64,000 nt of DNA from Candidatus Eisenbergiella merdavium (GTDB lineage Bacteria > Bacillota > Clostridia > Lachnospirales > Lachnospiraceae), in NCBI GenBank assembly GCA_019119595.1, contig DWWS01000021.1, positions 1 through 64,000 of the forward strand, read 5' to 3'. The notes under the pieces were generated by a model, which made no database searches, had not been told where the DNA came from, and saw only the letters and a program-made list of their open reading frames with translations. The position numbers and the translations under genes were made by a program. Below, piece by piece: positions 1-7,298 of this stretch. Every line of letters begins with the position of its first letter. Position 1 is the stretch's first letter.

Positions 1-53
1 CGGGAAATACTATAACCAGAAAGGTACATTCGACAAAAGATACGGTTGCAAAA

Positions 54-207
54 GCCGACAAAAACCCCTACATATCAAATTCTTATCTGGAAGATTTCAT
101 TCCCATAGACACAGAATATTTTACAGCCTCGCCGACAAAAACCCCTACATATCAAATTCTTATCTGGAAGATTTCATTCCCATAGACACAGAATATTTTA
201 CAGCCTC
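54..207. repeat. Perfect tandem duplication of a 77-bp unit
   Basis: Two identical 77-bp copies lie head to tail at 54-130 and 131-207, each starting GCCGACAAAAACCCC and ending ACAGCCTC. Perfect identity implies a recent duplication or an assembly join. Two copies with no spacer do not make a CRISPR array. The unit contains stops in most frames and lies just beyond the stop of the truncated gene at 258-716, so it may be part of a decayed 3' end of that gene. Confidence 0.9.
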
Positions 208-257
208 TCTAAGCATTTTCCATTCCGCACTTTTTAACTGCGTCTTGTGTGCCCTTG

Positions 258-716
258 TCAAGAGATGTAATCATCATGGTATACCAACCCTATATCAATC
301 CCTCCTCTTAACAAAATCCCCTCTCTCAACAATTCAAATTGTAATTGTGCAATAAACTGTATAAAATCTGAAAAGCTAAAATACTCATCTATCTCTTTCG
401 ATATAACAATACTATCCGAAAACATAGTTGCCTTTGGCAGATTCTCATATTCGTCTATTTCTTCATCCGGTTCTGATACTACTTCTGTCTGTTTTGGATT
501 ACCCATGCGTGATGGTATTTTATAAAAGGAATCTCTAAACATTTTTATATATCTTAAAGCTAAAATAACTTTCTCAATATTTTTATTAACCATAGCTTTG
601 AAACCTAAAATATCAATAAATGCTATACAACACTCGTGCATATTTTCTTTTATGTCTTTTTGTTCAAGATCCTCGAATCCTATCTGTTTATATGGCCATT
701 TTTCATACCACTTCAT
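258..716 (-). CDS. Truncated protein resembling nucleotidyl-cyclase-fold family
   Basis: This encodes 152 residues. The start at 716 is chosen because TTTGGAGG precedes it; an upstream ATG at 785 lacks such a site. Recognisable elements in order are CCIAFIDILGFK, a central acidic linker, ATMFSDSIVIS, and LLRGGIDIGLVYHDD. These resemble proteins of about 250 residues with a class III cyclase-like core, often met in defence neighbourhoods. Here the protein stops right after the RGG-G-Y element, where family members continue with a further helix and strand. It is therefore probably truncated by frameshift or rearrangement next to the 77-bp repeats. No catalytic activity can be claimed. The family assignment rests on motif memory only. 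Confidence 0.5.
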   Translation of the reverse strand: MKWYEKWPYKQIGFEDLEQKDIKENMHECCIAFIDILGFKAMVNKNIEKVILALRYIKMFRDSFYKIPSRMGNPKQTEVVSEPDEEIDEYENLPKATMFSDSIVISKEIDEYFSFSDFIQFIAQLQFELLREGILLRGGIDIGLVYHDDYIS

Positions 717-1336
717 CGTTTTCTTTAGCCTCCAAAATAATATCACAGAAAAATCATCTTTCACAAAACGCATTAAAAATCTCAAATCTTATCTTCACCC
801 TACCAATTTTCTGCGTATGGTATACCTTAAATATCACTATCTATCCTTAATCCCAATTAGTCGTTCTATCATAGACTTGTCCATCTTACTCTAGTCACTT
901 TCAGTTAAAACGCTTCCAATGGCTACTTATCCGGCCGCCATCCATACATAAACCGCATTATCTACCAATGCTGCACACCCGACTTATGATAATAACCTTC
1001 TTCCACTAAAATAAAACACTTACTTATTTTTTTGCAAGCAACAAAATCATGTATTCGTCCTTATACTATACTTCCATTTCACAGTTTTTCCTTATTGCTA
1101 CTCTTCTGCTTAAGACCTCTATTTATAGGGCCCATGGATTGCAGAAATTGTAATAATCAGCAGAGTTTTCAAAAGCTCCTTCTTCATCATATCCCTGATA
1201 CTGCCGCTGAAATTAGTCCTGGTATCTCCACTTGTGCAATACATGCAGTAATCCTCTCCAAATATCCATCGCCCAATTCTCACCTAATCGTATTACATTC
1301 ACACACTTTCCATAAAATCTTTTTCTGTAAACATCC

Positions 1337-1432
1337 TCACATTTCTGCCCATTTGCGAAAAGTCATACCTCGTTTTAATTTTACACGATAACCAACCGAA
1401 ATGATAACATCCTGATTATAATATTCCGTCAT
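1337..1432 (-). pseudogene. Fragment of a RhuM-like (virulence RhuM family) protein
   Basis: The 31-residue minus-strand reading contains YYNQDVIISVGYRVKLKRG followed by TFRKWAEM and a stop. The pattern YN-D-IISVGYRV-S-R---FR-WA is the core of the RhuM family. Everything up- and downstream is missing or shifted, so it is a remnant. RhuM-like genes commonly sit beside restriction or mobile loci, which fits this AT-rich edge. Confidence 0.5.
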
Positions 1433-1469
1433 ATGGATCTATGTTTTTCCTTCTTCTACCTCATGAGAA

Positions 1470-1498
1470 GTGGTAGTCGCAAGTTTTGCGGCTACCAC
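1470..1498. terminator. 13-bp inverted repeat downstream of the AlbA_2 gene
   Basis: GTGGTAGTCGCAA and TTGCGGCTACCAC pair over 13 bp with one G-T wobble and a 3-base loop. It lies 40 bases past the stop of the minus-strand gene at 1538. The T-run after the stem is poor on both strands, so termination is plausible but not certain. Confidence 0.5.
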
Positions 1499-1537
1499 CT
1501 AGCTTTTCAACTCCTCACGTCAATTTCAGTGTTTCTT

Positions 1538-2851
1538 TTATCGTGGAAGGCTGTATCGGGTGTTCTTTCCTTTTCCTTCTTGAATCAATAAACCGTTTTC
1601 TGTCATTTTCTTTAACAAACGTCCGCATGATGACTGTCCCATATCAAGCAGCCTTTCAACTTCTTTTCTTGTAATGGGACCTCGTTCTTTTGTCAAAGTA
1701 ATCACTTTCTTTTCCGGGGTGTCTCTCTCTGCCCCAATTTGCACCGGCTTTACCGATGCTGAAATTGCATTCAGATTTGGCAGAATAATCTTAAACGTAT
1801 TGTCAGATGTTTCTATCTGCGGCATCATCCCGGTTCCTTCATAGGCATCCATGATTTTTATAAGTCCTGTTCCATAGGCTTCTATCAGTTCCAAACGGTA
1901 AAATATATTTGCCAGTTTCACGTTCCTGCAGACCGATATCCCCATTGTTACATCCTTTAAAGTTACACCGTTTACCAAACCGCCAATAGAGGTAAATTCC
2001 AGTCTGTCTGTGTAAAGACTGATGAAGGAGCTGGCCCGGAACGAGTATTCCCGATGAACCAGAAGATTCAAAAGCGCCTCTCTTACTGCGGTTTCGGGAT
2101 AATCTCGCCTGTCAATACGATACAGCTTCTCAAAGGTGGAATGCGTTTGATTACGGAAATCAATAAAATCGTAAACTTCATCCATCTGCTGAAATAAAGA
2201 CCCGGTAAATTCTTTCCGATCTTTAAATTCGTTTTGGTTTGTCCCCTGAAAAACAGCTGCTTTAATAGTATGCACGCATTGGTCTGAAAGCAATAGACCT
2301 AAGTTTGTATAAACACCATCCTGCGTTACCAGTCCCAGTGTCTTCATCTGTGCAGTTTCAAATGTCACATTTCGTTTCGTAAATGTTTTTTTTGCGCTTT
2401 CAAATGTTAAACGCTGCTCCAAAGACCGCATTTCCTCAAAGCGGTCGCCGTCTGTTTCTTTAATCATGCGCCGTATTGCCGTATTGGTAGCCGGAACGGA
2501 GGAATACCCCTGACGGACGTAGACGCCTTCCGGACGCAGACCTTTTTTTGCAATATAATATGGTCTTTCCGTTCCTTGCTGAATATCAACTGCCACAATC
2601 TTCTTACCATCTATCAACAATGTTTCATAGTGAAGAAACATTGTCAAATCTGGTTTAATCGCATCCCGAACCATATTGCTGATCTGTAAAGAGGCTTCGT
2701 CCGGATTATCCAATCCTGATACTGTTCCATCATCCTGAACGCCGATGTACAGCTTCCCGCCCTTGCAATTTGCAAAAGCAATGATTTCTTTTTTTATATC
2801 CTCCATCACGAATGCTTTTAATTCAACTGTTTCACTTTCCTGAAAAATCAT
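1538..2851 (-). CDS. Schlafen/AlbA_2-domain regulator with C-terminal winged helix
   Basis: A 437-residue protein. The start at 2851 follows GGGAGGCGGTCAA; an in-frame ATG 10 codons upstream has no such site. Residues about 1-125 form an AlbA_2 (Schlafen-like) domain, with ETVELK near residue 7 and FANCKGGKLYIGVQDDG at 26-42. The middle carries the usual ATPase-like region of this family, including RNVKLANIFYRLELIEAYGTG around residue 305. The last 60 residues look like a winged helix (RKEVERLLDMGQSS). Such proteins are often called putative DNA-binding or RecG-related regulators. The gene is alone and transcribed from a promoter overlapped by a long palindrome, suggesting autoregulation. Its biological target is unknown. 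Confidence 0.8.
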   Translation of the reverse strand: MIFQESETVELKAFVMEDIKKEIIAFANCKGGKLYIGVQDDGTVSGLDNPDEASLQISNMVRDAIKPDLTMFLHYETLLIDGKKIVAVDIQQGTERPYYIAKKGLRPEGVYVRQGYSSVPATNTAIRRMIKETDGDRFEEMRSLEQRLTFESAKKTFTKRNVTFETAQMKTLGLVTQDGVYTNLGLLLSDQCVHTIKAAVFQGTNQNEFKDRKEFTGSLFQQMDEVYDFIDFRNQTHSTFEKLYRIDRRDYPETAVREALLNLLVHREYSFRASSFISLYTDRLEFTSIGGLVNGVTLKDVTMGISVCRNVKLANIFYRLELIEAYGTGLIKIMDAYEGTGMMPQIETSDNTFKIILPNLNAISASVKPVQIGAERDTPEKKVITLTKERGPITRKEVERLLDMGQSSCGRLLKKMTENGLLIQEGKGKNTRYSLPR

Positions 2852-2870
2852 TTGACCGCCTCCCGATTTT

Positions 2871-2934
2871 ATTCTAACCACATTCTACTCATTCTAACCA
2901 TTCTTGTCAACGAAAATGGTTAGAATGAGTAGAA
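2871..2934 (-). promoter_or_regulatory. Promoter with a perfect 20-bp palindromic operator
   Basis: On the minus strand TTGACA (2910-2905) and TAGAAT (2887-2882) are separated by 17 bases, a near-consensus sigma-A promoter for the gene starting at 2851. TTCTACTCATTCTAACCATT at 2883-2902 is repeated exactly inverted at 2915-2934 with a 12-base gap. A third half copy, ATTCTAACCA, sits at 2871-2880. One arm covers the spacer and -10 box, so a protein bound here would block transcription. The downstream winged-helix protein is the obvious candidate repressor (inference). Confidence 0.75.
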
Positions 2935-2962
2935 CGAAATAAAAGGCACCAAAAATGTTGTT

Positions 2963-3871
2963 TTAAATCAGCTGTTTTAGCACCTCCCCAATATCCCCAT
3001 CAATGCAAATCGACCTGTCCTTTATTTCTTCCGGCGCTGCCGCCTCCCCCAAATTCACGCAGGCATACACCGCTTTCGGATTCTCATACGTCATCTGCCA
3101 GAACGGATACTTGATGATCCCCGGCGTATTCCCCCCAACGCCAAGCTCCAGATACAGCACCCTCCCGCAGCGATGACGGCGCAGGAATCCCTGATACCGC
3201 TCCGCCGCCGCATGCCAGCCTTCATCCTCCACAAAGGTATCATCCGCACGCAGGTTCATCGTCATAGGCTTGCCGCATAACGGGCAGACAGGGACAAGCC
3301 CGGACGGAATCCGCATGGCAGGGCCGCCATTCTCCGGGACATTCATCGTACCGTCCTCCGCGATCTGAAAGCCCTGCGACAGCGCCATTTCGCGCACCAT
3401 GGTCTCATTGTCATAAGTTTTGTCGTGGCATGGCCCACTGCACTGGAACAGACCATAATCTCCCTGCGTATAGAACAACCTGTGCCTGTCAATTCCTGCT
3501 TTTTGAAAACAGTGATCCACGTTTGTCGTCAACACAAAATAATCCTTGTCCCGGATCAGCGAAAGCAGTCTGTCATATACCGGCCTGGGCGCGTCCTGAT
3601 AGCGGTTGATATAAATGTAGCGGCTCCAGTATGCCCAGTGCTCCTCCAGCGTATCAAAGGGATAAAATCCCCCGGAATACATATTCGAAAAGCCGTACTT
3701 ATCCATGAAATCCTGAAAATACTTCCGGAAGCGTCCGCCCGAATAGGTAAAGCCCGCCGAAGCGGAAAGACCGGCCCCCACACCGACCACAACCGCCTCA
3801 TCCAGCGCTCTGCCAAGTCTCCGCGTTTCTTCCTCGTATCTCTGATTTTGAAATAATCTTTCTTTCAGCAT
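2963..3871 (-). CDS. SIR2-family protein resembling class M sirtuins (SirTM)
   Basis: 302 residues; start chosen at 3871 behind ATGGAGGAAAAAGG. The NAD-binding signature GAGLSASAG is at 32-40 and TTNVD at 115-119. Where classic deacetylase sirtuins have the catalytic His-Gly, this protein reads TQGDYG (Gln136). Cysteines at 144, 148, 196 and 199 form a likely zinc site, and Arg208 lies in MNLRAD. Asn, Gln and Arg in these places are the hallmark of class M sirtuins, which ADP-ribosylate a lipoylated carrier protein rather than deacetylate. The usual partners (macrodomain, GcvH-like carrier, lipoate ligase) are not in this window. It is the last gene of the ACGX peptide operon, 90 bases after the ferredoxin-fusion gene. 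Confidence 0.82.
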   Translation of the reverse strand: MLKERLFQNQRYEEETRRLGRALDEAVVVGVGAGLSASAGFTYSGGRFRKYFQDFMDKYGFSNMYSGGFYPFDTLEEHWAYWSRYIYINRYQDAPRPVYDRLLSLIRDKDYFVLTTNVDHCFQKAGIDRHRLFYTQGDYGLFQCSGPCHDKTYDNETMVREMALSQGFQIAEDGTMNVPENGGPAMRIPSGLVPVCPLCGKPMTMNLRADDTFVEDEGWHAAAERYQGFLRRHRCGRVLYLELGVGGNTPGIIKYPFWQMTYENPKAVYACVNLGEAAAPEEIKDRSICIDGDIGEVLKQLI

Positions 3872-3879
3872 CCTTTTTC

Positions 3880-3935
3880 CTCCATGCCGAAACGTTTTTG
3901 CCAGCCTTCCTCCATGCCGAAACATTTTTTCGCTG
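3880..3935. repeat. Doublet of a palindrome-centred motif before the sirtuin gene
   Basis: CCTCCATGCCGAAACGTTTT occurs at about 3879-3898 and again, with ACATTTT, about 28 bases further right. Each copy has a LacI/cre-like AAACGTTT-type core, and the left-hand copy overlaps the Shine-Dalgarno site of the sirtuin gene. Related doublets or singles lie just before the starts at 4585 (around 4591-4645) and 13201 (around 13207-13225). Confidence 0.55.
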
Positions 3936-3961
3936 AGCGCCGCTCCGGCCGCTGCCGTGCC

Positions 3962-4585
3962 TCAGAGCCTTCTGACCGCGCCCGCCGGACAGTGCTCATA
4001 GCAGCTTCCGCAGTGCAGACAGTGTTCTTTTTGAATCCAGAACGGCTGTCCCGGCACAATGCAGCCCTGCGGGCAGTTCCGCGCACAGGTTCCGCAGCCA
4101 ATGCAGGCATCGGTGATCTCATAGCCCTTCTCCGCGGTCATTCCCGCGGCTGTTCCCGCACCCAGCGCATAGGTTTCCCGGAAAATGGGCCGCACTCCCA
4201 GGTTAAAATATTCTATCTTCGCATTCCGGATCACAAAGATCACGCCGATCCCCCGCGTGTCCCCCGGATACACATTGGCAAGATAGGGCTGCTCGGAAAA
4301 GATCACATCCATCCATTTCTTCTGCTCCTCCTGCGCAGCCACGGCCGCCCGCGCCGACAGGCGGATCATTTCCTTATATTTCGTATAACCGAGGATCTGC
4401 ACCCGGCCGTCCGCCAGAAGCTCCCGGCAGAAGTCCTTGCCTCTGGCCGTGAAAAAATAAATAGCGTCCGGTTCATAATGAATGGCGCTGATATTGCGCA
4501 CCTGCGGAGCTCCCTCCTCATCCGTCGTCGCAAATGCCAGCACGCCTATGTATTGAAGCTTTTTTAAACAGGTTTCCGCATCCAT
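3962..4585 (-). CDS. FMN-binding split-barrel protein fused to a 2x[4Fe-4S] ferredoxin
   Basis: 207 residues, start at 4585 behind GGAGGTAATT. The first 140 residues resemble the pyridoxamine-5'-phosphate-oxidase-like flavin split barrel (FATTDEEGAPQVRNIS, IYFFTARGKDF). The last 55 carry two ferredoxin clusters, CIGCGTCARNC and CLHCGSCYEHC, each followed by Pro. Such fusions are expected to move electrons between iron-sulfur centres and a flavin in the cytoplasm. It lies between the MDR oxidoreductase gene and the sirtuin in the ACGX operon and could supply electrons for the peptide-modification chemistry (inference). The coding region ends 90 bases before the sirtuin start. Confidence 0.85.
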   Translation of the reverse strand: MDAETCLKKLQYIGVLAFATTDEEGAPQVRNISAIHYEPDAIYFFTARGKDFCRELLADGRVQILGYTKYKEMIRLSARAAVAAQEEQKKWMDVIFSEQPYLANVYPGDTRGIGVIFVIRNAKIEYFNLGVRPIFRETYALGAGTAAGMTAEKGYEITDACIGCGTCARNCPQGCIVPGQPFWIQKEHCLHCGSCYEHCPAGAVRRL

Positions 4586-4673
4586 AATTACCTCCATTCT
4601 GAAGCGCTTTGCACGGAGGAACGCACATATCCATTCCAAAGCGCCTTGCGCGTCAGCCATAAAAAACACATCC

Positions 4674-5621
4674 TCACATACGCACCACGATCTTTCCGCT
4701 GACCGTTCCCGCGTCCTGGGCGGCGCAGGCCTGATTGATCCGGGAAAAATCAAAGCATTTTCCGATGCGGGGCTTAAGACGCCGTTCCGTGAGGAATCGA
4801 AAGATCTGATCCATGCTCTCCTGGGTGGGGCTGTTGCTGTAAAAGCCGGTCAGATACACGCCGTTGGGAATATCCCGGATGGGATCAAAGCCGTTCAGCG
4901 TATAAATCCCTCCCAGGACGCCTGTGCTGCAGACGATTCCTCCCTTCTGCATGCAGCGAAGGGTGTCGGAAAGGGTTTTGGGGCCCACCAGCTCCAGCGC
5001 CTTTGTGACGCCGGGAAGCGTTCCTTCCAGCCTTCCCGTATCCAGCACCGCCCGATCTGCCTCCGAAAGAAGGGACAGGCTGCTTTCCCTGCGGGCGGTT
5101 GCGATCACCCGGCAGCCCAGTGCCTTTGCCAGCTGAATGGCTGCATAGCCAAGCGCGCAGGTGGCTCCCCTCACCAGCAGAGTATCCTCCGGCTGAAGGC
5201 GCAGGCACGTAAAGAGGGAGCCCCAGGCGGTAAAACAGGTTTCCGGCACCGCCGCAAGCTCCTCCCAGGGCAGCTCAGAGGAAACAGCGAACACATGATG
5301 CGCCGGCAAAAGGGCATATTCCGCATAGCTTCCGTTAAAGCTCCGGCCCATGCCTCCCATGAGCGCAGCTACCCTCTGCCCTTTGCGAAAGGAGCTGTCG
5401 GAAGGATCCGCAATCTCCCCTACGCACTCGATACCGGGAATGATCGGTTTGCGGATATGATCCGCCCGGATCTCGCTGAGCCGGAGAAGCTGTTCGGAAT
5501 GATTCATCCCGAAGGCCCGTACCCGCACGAGCACCCAGCCGGGCCGTACCTTTGGCAGAGCGCATTCCGTCAGCCTCACATCCCCGCCCCTTGTCGGTTT
5601 TGTCAAAACCACCGCTTTCAT
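4674..5621 (-). CDS. Medium-chain dehydrogenase, quinone-oxidoreductase-like
   Basis: 315 residues. The ATG at 5621 overlaps the TGA of the radical SAM gene (ATGA), so the two are translationally coupled. The N-terminal GroES-like domain has GMNHSEQLL and PGIECVGEI without the zinc-ligand set of alcohol dehydrogenases. The Rossmann segment near residue 140 reads LVRGATCALGYAAIQLAK, which with the following ATARR suggests NADPH. Family members reduce quinones or enones. In this operon it may act on the modified peptide or simply serve as an accessory reductase; the sequence does not say which. The coding end lies about 90 bases from the next start at 4585. Confidence 0.85.
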   Translation of the reverse strand: MKAVVLTKPTRGGDVRLTECALPKVRPGWVLVRVRAFGMNHSEQLLRLSEIRADHIRKPIIPGIECVGEIADPSDSSFRKGQRVAALMGGMGRSFNGSYAEYALLPAHHVFAVSSELPWEELAAVPETCFTAWGSLFTCLRLQPEDTLLVRGATCALGYAAIQLAKALGCRVIATARRESSLSLLSEADRAVLDTGRLEGTLPGVTKALELVGPKTLSDTLRCMQKGGIVCSTGVLGGIYTLNGFDPIRDIPNGVYLTGFYSNSPTQESMDQIFRFLTERRLKPRIGKCFDFSRINQACAAQDAGTVSGKIVVRM

Positions 5622-6733
5622 CCTGCCACCTGCTTTCCGCCCTGCATCGGTTTCCCGTCCCGCTCCTGCCTCCCGCCCGTCCGTATTTCCTTCCAGCACT
5701 GCGGATCGGCGGCGTAGAAATTTCCGTCCCTTCCGGAGGCGACCGCCGGGCAGCCGCGGCACCAGGCAAGAAGCTCGCATTTTGCGCATTTTTCAAATTT
5801 CGCATAGTCCCGGTACTGCTCCATCCGGCAGACCCAGAGATCCGCAAGGCGGTCAGAAAAAACGTTTCCCACCCGGCTGTTCTGCACCCGCCTGCAGGCG
5901 TACACATCCCCGTCCGGCAGAATGGTCAGATGGCAGTTTCCGCAGTTGCAGCCGCCATAGATCATGCCTTCCTCCGCGTTTTCCGGGATCCGAAAGGCGC
6001 CGGTTTCATATTCATAAAGCGTCCAGAGATGATCCTTTTTGCTGAACCAGGTCTTACAGCCCGCCGCCTCATATTCCCGGAATTTTCTGTCGCAGTCCGC
6101 AAGCAGCTTCCGGTAGCGCATCGGCTCGATCCCCACATCCTTTTCTTCGCTGGTCGGGCAGTATCTGGCGAAGGCGAACACATCCGCTCCGGCCTCCACC
6201 ACGGCATCGATGATGTCCGGCACCTGATCGATATTCGTGCCGGAAACGGTGGTCATGATCACGCTGCGGATTCCGGCCCGCCTGATGCAGCCGATCTTTT
6301 CCAGCGTGATATCAAAGGAGCCGGGCTTGCGGAACCAGTCGTGGGTTTCCCGCAGGCCGTCCAGAGAAAGCTGGTATTTCTGACAGCCGTATTCCTTCAG
6401 CCTCCGGCACACCTCGTCGTTCAGGTGAAAGGGATTTCCCAGGATGGTAAAGGGAATCTCATGCTCCTTCATCAGTCCCAGCAGCTTCCAGAATTCTGGA
6501 TGCAGGATCGGATCGCCTCCGGTGATGTAAAAACAGGGCAGACGGTCGTATACCCTGCAGAAATCCAGGCAGTTGTAAAAGGTCTCCTGCATCTGCTCCC
6601 AGCTCATGGAATCCGGCCTTTTACAGTTATTTTCAGAAAATATATAACAATGCTTGCAGCGCTGATCGCACTCATCCGTGATATGCCACTGAAAGGCGAA
6701 ATACTGCTTTGCAGCGGAATTGTTCTGCTTCAT
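5618..6733 (-). CDS. Radical SAM/SPASM enzyme paired with the ACGX-repeat peptide
   Basis: 371 residues, start at 6733 behind GAGAGG. The radical SAM cluster motif is CDQRCKHC (Cys22, 26, 29), followed by YITGGDPILH, a SAM-contact motif. The C-terminal third is SPASM-like, with CNCGNC, a downstream PDGDVYACRR and CAKCELLAWCRGC, able to hold extra [4Fe-4S] clusters. Enzymes of this architecture mature ribosomally made peptides or sulfatases. The gene immediately upstream encodes a short protein with four ACGTACG repeats, so this is best read as the radical SAM/SPASM protein of the ACGX system. It would install carbon-centred links or epimerisations at the repeats (product unknown). An anaerobic sulfatase maturase role is a weaker alternative. 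Confidence 0.85.
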   Translation of the reverse strand: MKQNNSAAKQYFAFQWHITDECDQRCKHCYIFSENNCKRPDSMSWEQMQETFYNCLDFCRVYDRLPCFYITGGDPILHPEFWKLLGLMKEHEIPFTILGNPFHLNDEVCRRLKEYGCQKYQLSLDGLRETHDWFRKPGSFDITLEKIGCIRRAGIRSVIMTTVSGTNIDQVPDIIDAVVEAGADVFAFARYCPTSEEKDVGIEPMRYRKLLADCDRKFREYEAAGCKTWFSKKDHLWTLYEYETGAFRIPENAEEGMIYGGCNCGNCHLTILPDGDVYACRRVQNSRVGNVFSDRLADLWVCRMEQYRDYAKFEKCAKCELLAWCRGCPAVASGRDGNFYAADPQCWKEIRTGGRQERDGKPMQGGKQVAG

Positions 6734-6815
6734 GCTCTAACCTCTCTGTTCTCAGGCGGGCAGGCCGCCCGGCGCGCTTTTTCGCCGGATGGCCGCCCTT
6801 TTTCCAAAATGCGCC

Positions 6816-7061
6816 TTATTTGTCCCCGGCTCCGCAGGCTGTCCCGCAGGCCGCGGGTGCTTCCGCGGGCTTGTCTCCCGCCCCACAGGCTGTCCCGCAG
6901 GCCGCGGGTGCTTCCGCAGGCTTGTCTCCTGCTCCGCAGGCCGTCCCACAGGCCGCGGGCGCTTCCGCAGGCTTGTCTCCTGCTCCGCAGGCCGTTCCGC
7001 AGGCCGCAGATGCTTCCGCGTTCATTTTCCGGTTCCATCCGAACAGATTTGAAAGTGCCAT
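6816..7061 (-). CDS. ACGX-repeat peptide, probable radical SAM substrate
   Basis: 81 residues, start at 7061 behind GGAGGAAATGATC. A leader of about 18 residues (MALSNLFGWNRKMNAEAS) is followed by a 17-residue unit repeated three times in full and once in part, beginning at residues 19, 36, 53 and 70. Each unit carries ACGTACG then AGDKPAEAP. All eight cysteines fall in these CxxxC pairs. No signal peptide is visible. The gene for a SPASM radical SAM enzyme starts 82 bases downstream. The layout (leader, Cys-Gly-rich repeats, adjacent maturase) fits a ribosomally made, post-translationally modified peptide. An upstream in-frame ATG at 7094 is less likely. Confidence 0.8.
   Translation of the reverse strand: MALSNLFGWNRKMNAEASAACGTACGAGDKPAEAPAACGTACGAGDKPAEAPAACGTACGAGDKPAEAPAACGTACGAGDK
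6819..7007 (-). repeat. 51-bp coding repeat, three full copies and one partial
   Basis: The DNA encoding the ACGTACG-AGDKPAEAP units repeats with period 51. Copies differ at a few bases (mostly silent), so the amino-acid repeat is under selection rather than being a fresh slippage product. It is coding and has no spacer sequences, so it is not a CRISPR array. Confidence 0.85.
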
Positions 7062-7117
7062 GATCATTTCCTCCGTTTTCTTTTCTTCTGTCAAGCGGTT
7101 TTCCCGTTTGCAGCTTC

Positions 7118-7190
7118 ATTGTAGGGCAGAGCGGGGAAGAAAAAAAGTACGCACTTTTTTATTACCCTGGTTACCGGGAGGTAACCTGGC
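7118..7190. promoter_or_regulatory. Divergent promoter region with TTACC boxes
   Basis: GGTTAC (7169-7174) and GTAACC (7181-7186) form an inverted repeat with 6 bases between, and a third TTACC box lies at 7162-7166. AAAAAAGT and ACTTTTTT form a second inverted repeat around 7141-7160. On the minus strand TACAAT at 7123-7118 is a good -10 for the ACGX operon, but no -35 is recognisable, so activation may be needed. The HxlR-type regulator at 8330 is a candidate binder (inference). Confidence 0.45.
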
Positions 7191-7298
7191 CGGCAGGGAT
7201 CCAGCAGGCGGGATTTTTTTATCCTCTTTTTCTTTCATTTGTAGTATACTGAAAGAACAGACACAAAAAAACAAGAGCGGACAGAAAGGAGAAACAGG

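Larger units (their letters stand above)
717..1537. other. Gene-poor AT-rich stretch with a decayed fragment and a hairpin
   Basis: No complete gene with a ribosome site is visible over these 820 bases. A plus-strand open frame at 1032-1391 has no ribosome site and a composition unlike the neighbours, so I do not call it. On the minus strand a RhuM-like scrap lies at 1337-1432 and a strong inverted repeat at 1470-1498. Confidence 0.6.

Noticed and set aside
54-207. CRISPR-like repeat
   Set aside because: Only two contiguous 77-bp copies without spacers and no cas genes.
1032-1391. 119-codon plus-strand open frame
   Set aside because: No ribosome site, odd composition, and the opposite strand carries a recognisable RhuM scrap.
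5618-6733. Anaerobic sulfatase maturase for the sulfatase at 15521
   Set aside because: Architecture is compatible, but the adjacent ACGX peptide is a much closer substrate candidate and the sulfatase is 9 kb away in another operon.
6819-7007. Possible CRISPR or satellite array
   Set aside because: Period of 51 bases is contiguous, in frame and encodes a repeat peptide; there are no spacers.
5552-7063. Plus-strand open frame opposite the radical SAM and ACGX genes
   Set aside because: Antisense shadow of genes with clear motifs; its own translation has no recognisable domain and contains the ACGX repeat in the wrong frame.
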